Of a stretch of 64,000 nucleotides of DNA, positions 52,666 to 61,545 are shown in pieces. Source of the DNA: Nostoc sp. FACHB-152 (lineage in GTDB: Bacteria; Cyanobacteriota; Cyanobacteriia; Cyanobacteriales; Nostocaceae). The notes below the pieces were generated by a model. It worked only from the letters and a program-made list of their open reading frames with translations, was not told the origin of the DNA and did not search any database. How positions within the stretch are numbered: position 1 is the stretch's first letter; every line of letters starts with the position of its first letter. Location of the stretch: contig NZ_JACJRV010000007.1 in NCBI RefSeq assembly GCF_014697475.1, positions 1 through 64,000 of the forward strand. Reading direction: 5' to 3'. Both the position numbers and the translations under genes were made by a program.

Positions 52666-53346
52666 GTGTTTACAGGATTAGTCCAAAGTTTAGGAACAAT
52701 AAAACCCTTAGGGGGCGATTCTTGGCAAATTACTTGTTTAAGCCAGCCATCTAATGTAATTATGCAGGATTTAGCTTACGGTGACAGCGTTGCCGTGGAT
52801 GGGGTTTGCCTAACAGTCGAAGAAATTTTAAAAGACGGGTTTATTGCCACTGCTTCTCCAGAGACTCTACGCCGTACTACTCTGGGGCTGGAGGAAACAC
52901 AACAAAGATATGTGAACATAGAAGCTTCACTGCGGGTAGGTAGTAAAGTCGGCGGTCATTTTGTCATGGGTCATGTAGACGGCGTAGGTCGATTGCTAAC
53001 AGCCCAACAAACAGCTACTTCTTGGGAAATGACTTTTACTGCACCTGAAGCGATCGCACGGTACATTGTCCCTAAAGGTAGCATTGCGGTAAATGGCATT
53101 AGTCTGACAGTAGCTGCCTATGAGCCAGAACTTTCACAATTTACGGTGGCTGTGATTCCTCTTACCTACGCTGATACCAATCTTCGCTATCTTGTCCCTG
53201 GCAGTTGGGTTAACTTAGAAGGGGACATTCTCGGCAAATATGTAGAAAAATTTCTTTACCCTGGTCAGCGACCTTCAACATCCACCGATGATGCTGGATT
53301 TCATGAAATTACACCCACATTTTTAGCAGAACACGGATATTCGTAG
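52666..53346 (+). CDS. ribE: Riboflavin synthase, alpha subunit
   Basis: 226 residues, GTG start giving the canonical MFTGLVQSLG. Two repeated lumazine-binding domains: the first has DSVAVDGVCLTVEEI and ASPETLRRTTLG, the second GHVDGVGRLL and GSIAVNGISLTVAAYE. It dismutates two 6,7-dimethyl-8-ribityllumazine to riboflavin. Normal length. A tract of AAGTATGAAGT-like repeats follows and continues as its inverse (ATACTTCACACTTC). Confidence 0.95.
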   Translation: MFTGLVQSLGTIKPLGGDSWQITCLSQPSNVIMQDLAYGDSVAVDGVCLTVEEILKDGFIATASPETLRRTTLGLEETQQRYVNIEASLRVGSKVGGHFVMGHVDGVGRLLTAQQTATSWEMTFTAPEAIARYIVPKGSIAVNGISLTVAAYEPELSQFTVAVIPLTYADTNLRYLVPGSWVNLEGDILGKYVEKFLYPGQRPSTSTDDAGFHEITPTFLAEHGYS

Positions 53347-53415
53347 AAGTGTGAATGATGAAGTATGAAGTCTGAAAGATAAATTTCATACTTCACACTT
53401 CACACTTTATACTTA

Positions 53416-55089
53416 TTAACTTCCTGGTTGACCAAGTACTTGGGCTGTACGTAAGGGATTTAACAATTGATTCAAGCCAGCTTGTAATTCTACACCAGAG
53501 TCAACTGCAACCCATCCGTCTTGTGTAAGGCGACGTACTTCATAGTGCAAGTGTGGCCCTGTGGAATTTCCGGTACTACCGACTCGTCCAATTACCATTC
53601 CTTGTTCTATCACTTGGCCAGGTTGCACAAAGATTTCGGACATATGACCGTAAAGGGTTTGTTGTGCAGAAGCATGATTGAGGATGACGGTTAAACCATA
53701 TCCACCAACCCAGCCAGCAGTTTCTACTTGACCTTTAGCGGCGGCCAAAATTGGTGTACCCATAGGCGCACCTAAATCTGTACCAGCGTGGAAGCGGCGA
53801 TTGCCTGTGATTGGATGTACTCGCCAGCCAAATAAGGAAGTAATTGGTGCAGGTATAGCGAGGGGATAAATCATTCCTGAACTATTGCTACGATAAGCGA
53901 TCGCGGCTCCGCTAAAAGGTATTTGCGGCAGAACTGATGCCAGAGGAATATCGTAAGCTACGGTGCTGACGCGAGGTGCAAGGTTCCCCTCAATCATTGG
54001 TGGGGGTAAAGCACCAGCACTCGGTGCAACGGGAGTGGTACTGACTTTTGTACGGGCAAACTCACTAGGACTGGGGATAAAGCGATTAGAACGATAAGCA
54101 GTCTTCACTTCACCACCAGAAGCAACACGAGAAGAACGCCAGCTAGTGTTGTTACTAGTGCTAGCCAAGCGCCGGACTGGTGGCAAGTTAGCTAATTGAG
54201 TATTTTGACTTCTCTTCAGCCAGTTGGGGGCGGAATTAGTAGCAGAATTAGCTACAGGTTGATTGTATGCAGGGTTGCCGCCTCGGGTGCAAAAACTAGT
54301 GGATATTGCTTGTCCAGAGGGCAAAATTGTACGGCAACCACTAGAGCGATTTGTAATAATTACAGAATTGGGTGCTTGATAGGTAGTTGTTGTTGACGCA
54401 CCGTAATCGTTGGGGTCAATGTAGGCGTTGTTGTAATCTGTGTTTTTCTCGATTGTCACGCCAGCCGTGCTGTTGTTATTTGCTGGTTGAGCAACTTCTG
54501 GAAGTTTTTCTGGCGTAATGCGAGGAACAACTGGTTTAGCTATTTCTGGCAGTTTTTCAGTTACAGATGGTTTAGCTATTTCAACTTTTGGTTGTTCTTC
54601 TCGAATACTTGCACTTGGCCTAGAGACTTCTAGTTTAGGTTTAGCTGTGCGGATACTGGCTGACCTTTTTTGAGAAGTTTCTACTTGAGTAGTGCGCCGA
54701 GGAGTGAAAACTGGCTCAACAGCTGCTTCTAATTTTGGTTGAGACTGTCTGAGTGGCTCTTTTGATTGTGCCACCTGTGGTTTGCGGAGTCTTTGTGATA
54801 GGTTAGCGCGGCGTTGAGAAAATTCTGGTTGCGCCTTGGGTGCTTCGGGGATAACAATATCTTTTTTTATGTAAGTTGTTTTACCTGCTGACTGGGAATT
54901 TTCAACAGGAACAATGTTATCTATTGATGTTTCTGTTTGAGCAAACACGAAGCCACTACTAAGTAGACTAAAACTACTCAGTAAACAGAGACTCTGTGCT
55001 GGCAGGGTAGATACAAAACGTTTTTTTGTCAAACCGTGCTTATTAGAGTCTTGGGAAGGATTATGGGCAGATGGATTGCGCTGCGTCAT
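53416..55089 (-). CDS. M23 (LytM) family peptidoglycan endopeptidase-like protein
   Basis: 557 residues. A hydrophobic signal or anchor spans about 31-50 (SLCLLSSFSLLSSGFVFAQ). A long Pro/Lys/Ser-rich linker (55-300) follows, with repeats of KLExSRPSAS / PKVEIAKPSV and KLPEIAKPV. The LytM domain is 410-525: FGWRVHPITGNRRFHAGTDLGAPMGTPILAA and LYGHMSEIFVQPGQVIEQGMVIGRVGSTGNSTGPHLHYEV. The zinc ligands HxxxD and HxH are intact, so it may cut cell-wall peptides at division. Confidence 0.9.
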   Translation of the reverse strand: MTQRNPSAHNPSQDSNKHGLTKKRFVSTLPAQSLCLLSSFSLLSSGFVFAQTETSIDNIVPVENSQSAGKTTYIKKDIVIPEAPKAQPEFSQRRANLSQRLRKPQVAQSKEPLRQSQPKLEAAVEPVFTPRRTTQVETSQKRSASIRTAKPKLEVSRPSASIREEQPKVEIAKPSVTEKLPEIAKPVVPRITPEKLPEVAQPANNNSTAGVTIEKNTDYNNAYIDPNDYGASTTTTYQAPNSVIITNRSSGCRTILPSGQAISTSFCTRGGNPAYNQPVANSATNSAPNWLKRSQNTQLANLPPVRRLASTSNNTSWRSSRVASGGEVKTAYRSNRFIPSPSEFARTKVSTTPVAPSAGALPPPMIEGNLAPRVSTVAYDIPLASVLPQIPFSGAAIAYRSNSSGMIYPLAIPAPITSLFGWRVHPITGNRRFHAGTDLGAPMGTPILAAAKGQVETAGWVGGYGLTVILNHASAQQTLYGHMSEIFVQPGQVIEQGMVIGRVGSTGNSTGPHLHYEVRRLTQDGWVAVDSGVELQAGLNQLLNPLRTAQVLGQPGS

Positions 55090-55179
55090 TGTTTCTCTCA
55101 GTTGTTTGAAATTTGGCTAAAGAGATGATGCCAGTGGTTTGTCTTGCCCAAAGAGCGAAATTAATAACAAACCTATAAT

Positions 55180-55998
55180 TTAGATAGAAGATTTACGGTA
55201 TCCCAGACTGATTGTACCGGGTTCAATATAAAGTTCTGTTGTGTTTATGTCTGTCTTATCATAAGTTTCCATAGAAACACGTAATTTACCCTGAGAAGTA
55301 ACGCCGACTACAGTGCCTGCCAAGTTATCAATATATACTTTGTCACCTATATTGGAGAGAAGTCCCAGATAGCGAGACAAGAGTATGCTTATTCCTTCTT
55401 GAGCAAGGCATTCCATACCGGATTCTATGCCCCGTAAAACGGCCCAAGTGAGCATTTCTAGACAAGAAATCGGTTTGGTAATGTAGGAGGCTTGCCACAT
55501 TTCTAGATTGATTCCAGTTTCGGGTACTGGGTTTTTCCAGTTAATGCCAACACCAATTACTGCTTGGGTAATATATCCATTATTTATTTTAGTTTCTGTC
55601 AAAATACCGCCTAATTTACGGCTATTTATGACTAGATCATTGGGCCATTTAATTCCCACATCCACACCAAGCTGATGCAGATGGGAAGCAATGCCCCAAG
55701 CACTGGCAAGAGTTAACTGATAACTGGCACTAGCTTCTAGTTTAGGGGCGATCGCCACCGAAAGGTATAATCCTCCAGTAGGAGAAATCCACTGGCGACC
55801 CCATTGTCCTCTACCCGCAGTTTGTTGTTTGGCAATGACTACAGACCAAGGTTTTGCTCCCTCTGCTAGTAAATTCCAAAGGGTTTGGTTAGTGGAAGCA
55901 ACGCTATCAAATATATGTAGCGAAAATGGATAATTTTCCCCTTTGGTTTCTGTTTTTAGAGCTAATTCAAGTTTTTGGCAATCAAATTCCACTGGCAT
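55180..55998 (-). CDS. birA: Biotin-[acetyl-CoA-carboxylase] ligase
   Basis: 272 residues. Biotinylates the BCCP subunit of acetyl-CoA carboxylase. Motifs: SVASTNQTLWNLL, KQQTAGRGQWGRQWISP (biotinyl-AMP loop), VGIKWPNDLVINSRKLGGIL and VIGVGINWKN. The DNA-binding repressor domain of E. coli BirA is absent, so it is the monofunctional (class I) type. A C-terminal SH3-like part follows (VYIDNLAGTVVGVTSQGKLRV). Confidence 0.92.
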   Translation of the reverse strand: MPVEFDCQKLELALKTETKGENYPFSLHIFDSVASTNQTLWNLLAEGAKPWSVVIAKQQTAGRGQWGRQWISPTGGLYLSVAIAPKLEASASYQLTLASAWGIASHLHQLGVDVGIKWPNDLVINSRKLGGILTETKINNGYITQAVIGVGINWKNPVPETGINLEMWQASYITKPISCLEMLTWAVLRGIESGMECLAQEGISILLSRYLGLLSNIGDKVYIDNLAGTVVGVTSQGKLRVSMETYDKTDINTTELYIEPGTISLGYRKSSI

Positions 55999-56148
55999 TC
56001 ATCGAAATCCCGTTGTTCAAGTTAGCATTAATTGGCTGATTTTGATAAAAGAGACTAGGGGCTAGGAATTAGAGGCTAGAAAATATTTTTTAATGCTTAA
56101 TTCCTAAAACCCAATATTTATTACCCTCTAATTAGGTTTAGGTTTAAG

Positions 56149-56940
56149 ATGCACACTTGGCACTGGCGCAATTGGGAAGGACTGCCATACCTTACCTGTA
56201 GTCTTTTAGAAACTTGGCAACACGGCTTTTTTACTCACCAGTTTTGGCCGCGATCGCCTCAAGATTTAACACAAGTGCTGCACCCAGAAGCGTCAGCTTA
56301 TCGTTTGAAACAAGTACATGGTAATACAGTTCTCACTCCACAAGAAGTGGACTCACACTTAAGCACAATTGCAGAAGATGAAGAATCTGCTTTTGCCTGT
56401 GCTGATGGTTTAATCACTGAGCAACCTTTACAAGCGGTGTGGGTAGCCAGTGCAGATTGTACACCTGTATTGATTGGAGACGTGCGAACTGGACAGGTAG
56501 CTGCATTACACGCGGGTTGGCGAGGTACATCTGCCAAAATTGTCCCGCAAGCGATCGCGCGGTTACAAGCACAAGGTAGCCAACTAGAAGACTTGAGAAT
56601 TGCAATGGGGCCAGCGATCGCTGGTGAAGTGTATCAAGTTTCTGTTGAGGTAGCTGCGGAAATAGGAGCCAGTATCCTACCACATAACGACGCACAAAAA
56701 ATTGTCCATACGTTACATGAAGTACCCAATTCTCCATTATTAGCCGACCCAGAACCAGGAAAGGTAAGAGTTGATGTGCGGCGAGTTAATGCTTTACAGA
56801 TGGAAAACTTAGGGGTAAGTACCGAACAAATTGCGATCGCACCTTATTGTACTTACCAAACTCCAGAGCATTTTTTCTCTTACCGCCGCGACCAACAGAA
56901 AAAAGTCCAGTGGTCAGGAATTGTCAGTAATTTGTTATAG
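56149..56940 (+). CDS. pgeF: Peptidoglycan editing factor PgeF (YfiH/DUF152)
   Basis: 263 residues. Core motifs of the purine-nucleosidase/laccase-like fold: LKQVHGNTV, ADGLITEQPLQAVWVASADCTPVLIGD, VAALHAGWRGTSAKIV, IAMGPAIAGEVYQVS and the closing FFSYRRD. The zinc-site His and Cys residues are present. Members remove misplaced L-Ser peptides from the cell-wall precursor or act on purine nucleosides. A 14-bp inverted repeat follows. Confidence 0.9.
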   Translation: MHTWHWRNWEGLPYLTCSLLETWQHGFFTHQFWPRSPQDLTQVLHPEASAYRLKQVHGNTVLTPQEVDSHLSTIAEDEESAFACADGLITEQPLQAVWVASADCTPVLIGDVRTGQVAALHAGWRGTSAKIVPQAIARLQAQGSQLEDLRIAMGPAIAGEVYQVSVEVAAEIGASILPHNDAQKIVHTLHEVPNSPLLADPEPGKVRVDVRRVNALQMENLGVSTEQIAIAPYCTYQTPEHFFSYRRDQQKKVQWSGIVSNLL

Positions 56941-56966
56941 ATTCTCATCAAACGTCAAAATTTTGT

Positions 56967-57029
56967 TAACAGGTTAAACATGAATTAGATCAATTCACTT
57001 CTGAGTTAATCTCCTTGTTTAACCTGTTA
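56967..57029. repeat. Perfect 14-bp inverted repeat behind pgeF
   Basis: TAACAGGTTAAACA at 56967-56980 is perfectly inverted at 57016-57029, with a 35-bp spacer, 27 bp after the pgeF stop. No T-run follows, so it need not be a terminator. Confidence 0.75.
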
Positions 57030-57820
57030 TGGTTTCATCCTTAAACTTCTCTGTCATCAAGCTTTATTGTAAGCAGCTTCATACTAAATTCATATCGCGC
57101 ACTCTGCATTCATATATTTGAAATTCTCTTATGAAATAATATGGTTGACTGTGCTTGCAATAAGATGGCTTGTCCATCTATTTTCCTTGCTCTGTTGTAA
57201 TCGGTAAATAAAGATTATTTAGTACTTAGTTTTTAAAGTTTTAATATCTTGGACATCAAATTGCTACAAATATAGTTATATTACGGATAATTAATATTGA
57301 ATTTATTACACTATTAAAAAAATAGACAAACTGAGTTTTACGTATAATCATTGTTCTCAGACAAATATAGTAAGGATATAGTTGAGAGAACAATGTTTAT
57401 TTTAAATCTCATCAAAGCCATATGAAATAATAGAACCACAAATAAAGGCATTAATTGGCTTCATAAATATGTTAATAAGTGCCAATTATATATGCAATTT
57501 TAACAAAGAATAATTTGAGTTAATTTCTTAAAAGACCAAACCCAAGGCAATTAAAATAGCATTACTAAAAACGAAATAAAAATGATAAATAAGGAAATTT
57601 TATTAATAATTATGTTTAGCAGTTAAGACATTCTATTTTAGCAATCAAGTCATCAATTTATTTATTTCTTTAATGTATTGCTGAAGTTACAGATTAAAAA
57701 ATGAATTACTAACTCTACTGGCAGAAGATATGCATTTTTTTCTTCCATGTAAAAAAGCAATACATTTTTTAGAAACTAAATAACTTCACTATTAGTGCGT
57801 AAGCTGTTATATTTTACTGC

Positions 57821-57842
57821 TCCGTATAAACGTTTATACGGA
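57821..57842. promoter_or_regulatory. Perfect 22-bp palindrome upstream of the RTX protease
   Basis: TCCGTATAAAC followed directly by its reverse complement GTTTATACGGA, with no loop. It lies 160 bp before the start of the RTX gene. A loop-free palindrome of this size is typical of a dimeric repressor site such as TetR-type operators; the following AAAAA also leaves a terminator possible. Confidence 0.5.
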
Positions 57843-58002
57843 AAAATTTTGTTGAATCATAATACTTATTTCATCGAAATTTATCGTAAAAACCATAATT
57901 TTAATTTTATATCGAGTAGTGAAATTATATCAAAGCTTACTCAATAGGTGAATAGAAAGATTACGAAAACAATATCTGCAATTTTGAACTCAGGGATGTA
58001 TC

Positions 58003-61000
58003 ATGGAAAGCTTCATAACTGTAGCAGAAAATTCATATGAAGACAGTTTGCTTTGGAAACAATTTAGCTTACAGGATATAACGACTAATTCCTCCAATGG
58101 AGAATTATTAGATGAGTCAAAATTGATTTGTCTCAGTAATACAGACAACGCAACATCAGTAAAAACATCAGCGATTGTTAATAATTATTCTATTAGTTAC
58201 GAAAGTGCAATTGTCTCTGAGTATCCGAGAGAAAATAGTCTAATAGAAGCAGAAATAATCTCTGTACAGCCGACTGTAAGCAAAACTCAAACTGCTGTGA
58301 TTCCTGCACAAAAGTTACACCTTTCAGGTTATACTTACTCATTTTGTAAGCTACCGGCAGTAGATAAAAAACAAGCCCAGAAGCAACAGCAAACCCTGGC
58401 TGCATCAGGCACCTCATCAACAACTGGCTCAGGTAATTTAGATTTATCCCAAACATTTTTTCTTAATAGTTTAGCAGGGGCTAACCATACAATTTATTTA
58501 GATTTTACCGGGCATATTACCTCTGGTACTGGCTGGAATACAGACTTTACTAATGGGGCTAACATAGTCACTTCTGCCTTTGATTTTGACGGCAATACAG
58601 CCTCTTTTAGCTCGGCTGAACTTGAAAGAATCCAGTATATCTGGCAGCGAGTGGCTGAAGATTTTAGACCGTTTAATGTTAATGTCTCAACTCAGGCTCC
58701 AACAGATATTAATGATTTAATTAAAAGCGGTAGTAACGATACTCGCTGGGGTGTGCGTGTTGTTATTGGTGGTAGTGGTTCCAATTGGTTTGGTTCTATT
58801 GCTGGGGGAGTCGCCTATCTTGATTCTTTCAACTCATCTAGTGATACTCCCGCTTTCGTCTTTAGTGACGACCTAGGTGACGGTGAAAAATATACAGCTG
58901 AAGCTATCTCTCATGAAGTAGGTCATACTCTAGGACTCAACCATGATGGACGAATTAGTCCATCTGAGGAATATTACAAAGGACAAGGTAGTGGACAGAC
59001 TGGTTGGGCATCAATTATGGGAGTAGGATACTACCAAAACTTAACCCAGTGGAGTAAAGGTCAGTATGCTTCTGCCGAAAATACTGAAGATGATTTGCAA
59101 ATTATTACGACCAAAAATGGTTTCAGCTACCGGGCTGATGATGCTGGTAATACAATTGCCACAGCAAAAGCATTGACAAATTCTGGTACAACGCTAAGTG
59201 GTAGTGGCATTATCGAGCGCAATACAGATATTGATTACTATAGTTTTTTCACAGCTGCTAGTTCCATTACCATAACAGTCAATCCCTTTACTCGTGGGCC
59301 TAACTTAGACATTTGGGCAGGGCTATATAACTCTGGTGGTACATTAGTTGCATCTTCTAATCCAGCAGATTTACTATGTGCAAGCATCACAACCAGTGTC
59401 GCTCCTGGAACTTATTATTTAGCTATTGATGGCGTAGGAAATGGAGATCCTCTTTCTACTGGTTACACAGATTATGGCAGCTTGGGGCAATACTTTATTG
59501 AAATCATCAGTGATGACATCCTCAATGGTGGCCCTGGGAATGACATCCTTGATGGTGGTGCTGGTAATGATACCCTCAATGGTGGTGGTGGTATTGATAT
59601 CTTAATTGGTGGTTTAGGCGATGATACTTACATAGTCGATAGCACCACAGATACAATTAGCGAAAATGCCGGAGAAGGCACAGATATAATTTTTAGCAGT
59701 GTCACCTTCAGCTTATCTGCCCTGGCAAACATCGAAAAGCTTACCCTAACAGGAACAGCTGGGATTAACGGCACTGGAAATACATCTAATAATGTCATCA
59801 CTGGTAATAGTGGTAATAACAGCCTTGATGGCGGTGGTGGTAATGACACCTTGATTGGTGGTTTAGGCGATGATACTTACATAGTCGATAGCACCACAGA
59901 TACAATTATTGAAAATGCCGGAGAAGGCACAGATACAATTTTTAGCAGTGTCACCTTTAGCCTTGCTGCCTTGGCAAACATCGAAAACTTTACTCTGACA
60001 GGAACAGGTGGGATTAACGGCACTGGCAATGCAGCTAACAACGTCATCACTGGTAACACTGGTAATAACAGCCTCAACGGTGGCGGTGGTAATGATACCT
60101 TGATGGGTAGCTTAGGTAACGATACTTACATAGTCGATAGTGCCACCGATACGATTATTGAAAATGCCGGAGAAGGCACAGATATAATTTCTAGCAGTGT
60201 TGCTTTCAGCCTTGCTGGCTTGGCAAATATCGAGAACCTCACCTTGACAGGAACAGCCGCAATTAACGGCACTGGCAATGCAGCTAACAACGTCATCACT
60301 GGTAACAGTGGGAATAACAGCCTTGATGGTGGTGCTGGTAATGACACCCTTAATGGTGGTGCTGGTAATGATACCTTGATGGGTAGCTTAGGTAACGATA
60401 CTTACATAGTCGATAGTGCCACCGATACGATTATTGAAAATGCCGGAGAAGGCACAGATATAATTTCTAGCAGTGTCACCTTCAGCCTTGCTGCCTTGGC
60501 AAATATTGAGAACCTCACCTTGACAGGAACAGCCGCAATTAACGGCACTGGCAATGCAGCAAATAACGTCATCACGGGTAACACTGGTAATAACAGCCTT
60601 GATGGTGGTAGTGGCAATGATGTATTAACTGGGAAAACTGGAAAAGATACTCTCACTGGAGGACTGGGAGTAGACCGTTTTGACTACCGCAACTTAGGTG
60701 ATTCCTTATTCAGTAATTTTGATGTAATTACTGATTTCAATGCTAATACTGGTAATGATTTATTACTGATTTCTACTACACGAGCAGGATTTTTTAATGC
60801 GGGAACTGTTGCCACTCTTGATACAAATGGCATTGTAGCAAGATTAACTACTGCTAATTTTGCTGCTAACTTTGCTGCTCAATTTACTTTTGGTAGCCGC
60901 TCTTTTATTGCCATTAATAATGGTACAGCAGGGTTTGATGAAACGACTGATGCTGTTATTGAAGTGACAGGATTAACTGGCATTCTGGGAATCAATAATT

Positions 61001-61020
61001 TCACAAAGTCATTGGTGTAG
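58003..61020 (+). CDS. RTX-repeat zinc metalloprotease with PPC domain
   Basis: 1005 residues without an N-terminal signal peptide. A ~145-residue N-terminal region of unknown fold is followed by a metzincin-type catalytic domain with HEVGHTLGLNHDG (H304) and a Met-turn SIMG. A prepeptidase C-terminal (PPC-like) beta domain spans ~375-495 (DIDYYSFFTAASSITITV; GTYYLAID). Then come calcium-binding GGxGxDxL nonapeptides and four 83-residue units (DTYIVDSTTDTI, GEGTDII, LANIENLTLTGTAAINGTGN), and a C-terminal domain (GGLGVDRFDYRNLGDS...). Secretion by a type I system is expected; no transporter is adjacent. Confidence 0.88.
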   Translation: MESFITVAENSYEDSLLWKQFSLQDITTNSSNGELLDESKLICLSNTDNATSVKTSAIVNNYSISYESAIVSEYPRENSLIEAEIISVQPTVSKTQTAVIPAQKLHLSGYTYSFCKLPAVDKKQAQKQQQTLAASGTSSTTGSGNLDLSQTFFLNSLAGANHTIYLDFTGHITSGTGWNTDFTNGANIVTSAFDFDGNTASFSSAELERIQYIWQRVAEDFRPFNVNVSTQAPTDINDLIKSGSNDTRWGVRVVIGGSGSNWFGSIAGGVAYLDSFNSSSDTPAFVFSDDLGDGEKYTAEAISHEVGHTLGLNHDGRISPSEEYYKGQGSGQTGWASIMGVGYYQNLTQWSKGQYASAENTEDDLQIITTKNGFSYRADDAGNTIATAKALTNSGTTLSGSGIIERNTDIDYYSFFTAASSITITVNPFTRGPNLDIWAGLYNSGGTLVASSNPADLLCASITTSVAPGTYYLAIDGVGNGDPLSTGYTDYGSLGQYFIEIISDDILNGGPGNDILDGGAGNDTLNGGGGIDILIGGLGDDTYIVDSTTDTISENAGEGTDIIFSSVTFSLSALANIEKLTLTGTAGINGTGNTSNNVITGNSGNNSLDGGGGNDTLIGGLGDDTYIVDSTTDTIIENAGEGTDTIFSSVTFSLAALANIENFTLTGTGGINGTGNAANNVITGNTGNNSLNGGGGNDTLMGSLGNDTYIVDSATDTIIENAGEGTDIISSSVAFSLAGLANIENLTLTGTAAINGTGNAANNVITGNSGNNSLDGGAGNDTLNGGAGNDTLMGSLGNDTYIVDSATDTIIENAGEGTDIISSSVTFSLAALANIENLTLTGTAAINGTGNAANNVITGNTGNNSLDGGSGNDVLTGKTGKDTLTGGLGVDRFDYRNLGDSLFSNFDVITDFNANTGNDLLLISTTRAGFFNAGTVATLDTNGIVARLTTANFAANFAAQFTFGSRSFIAINNGTAGFDETTDAVIEVTGLTGILGINNFTKSLV
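59623..60640. repeat. 249-bp intragenic tandem repeats (4 units)
   Basis: GATACTTACATAGTCGAT recurs at 59623, 59872, 60121 and 60397. The first intervals are exactly 249 bp; the last is 276 bp because it has one extra 27-bp nonapeptide (GGAGNDTLN). Units are very similar, so unequal crossing-over between them is likely. Confidence 0.9.
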
Positions 61021-61059
61021 TTTGTTGATAAAGCCGTTATAAAATAATCGTGAACAAAA

Positions 61060-61092
61060 AGATGCCCGACTTTTTAAAGAAGTCGGGCATCT
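61060..61092. repeat. 33-bp dispersed palindrome, copy E
   Basis: AGATGCCCGACTTTTT, then AAAGAAGTCGGGCATCT. Relative to copy C, one C-G pair is turned into G-C on both arms (GATCCCC to GATGCCC, GGGGATC to GGGCATC), a compensatory change. It lies 40 bp after the RTX gene stop and may act as its terminator. Confidence 0.85.
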
Positions 61093-61187
61093 TAGCAAGT
61101 GCGATTTCTGTAAATCAAATATGATTGTTATATAAATTTATAGTTGTTATTACTTATTTAAAGTAATTAAAACTATTAAATTATTTT

Positions 61188-61532
61188 TTAATATATAAAT
61201 CTACTATTTTGAGGGTCAAAAATTCGACATTTTAATAGCTCACACAGATTCTCAATTACTTTTAAATCACATATACCAATATGAGGAGAAACCGAAATAA
61301 ATTTTATTGGTTTATCCTCTTCAAAATGAACTTTCCAGCGAGAGTTATTATCATCCTCACAGCATCCTGGTAAGTAATAATAACATTCATAAAATGAAAC
61401 TGTAGGATATATTTCAGAAATTATATCGATTACTTTAGCTTTACTAGCAATTTCTAAAATATTATTTTCATTGATATCATCCATTGAGTTTACGTTAGGA
61501 GTAACTTTTATTAAAAAATAGCTAATACTCAT
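61188..61532 (-). CDS. Hypothetical small protein behind csaB
   Basis: 114 residues from ATG 61532 (a TTG at 61544 is possible), 13 bp after the csaB stop, so probably in the same transcript. Soluble, acidic, with several Cys (YECYYYLPGCCEDDNNSRW; LCELLKCRIF). I do not recognise the family. The high A+T content and codon use are unlike csaB, which suggests a recent arrival. Confidence 0.55.
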   Translation of the reverse strand: MSISYFLIKVTPNVNSMDDINENNILEIASKAKVIDIISEIYPTVSFYECYYYLPGCCEDDNNSRWKVHFEEDKPIKFISVSPHIGICDLKVIENLCELLKCRIFDPQNSRFIY

Positions 61533-61545
61533 AAATTGCTGCAAT

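Larger units (their letters stand above)
56941..58002. other. 1.06-kb AT-rich gap upstream of the RTX protease gene
   Basis: No ORF with coding character is visible. It holds two strong inverted repeats listed separately (56967-57029 and 57821-57842). The length and AT-richness suggest a long 5' control region of the protease gene, or the place of a lost gene. Confidence 0.5.

Noticed and set aside
59628-60656. Four minus-strand ORFs of 66-84 codons inside the RTX repeats
   Set aside because: They are antisense images of the 249-bp repeat and mirror each other; the plus frame has clear domain structure.
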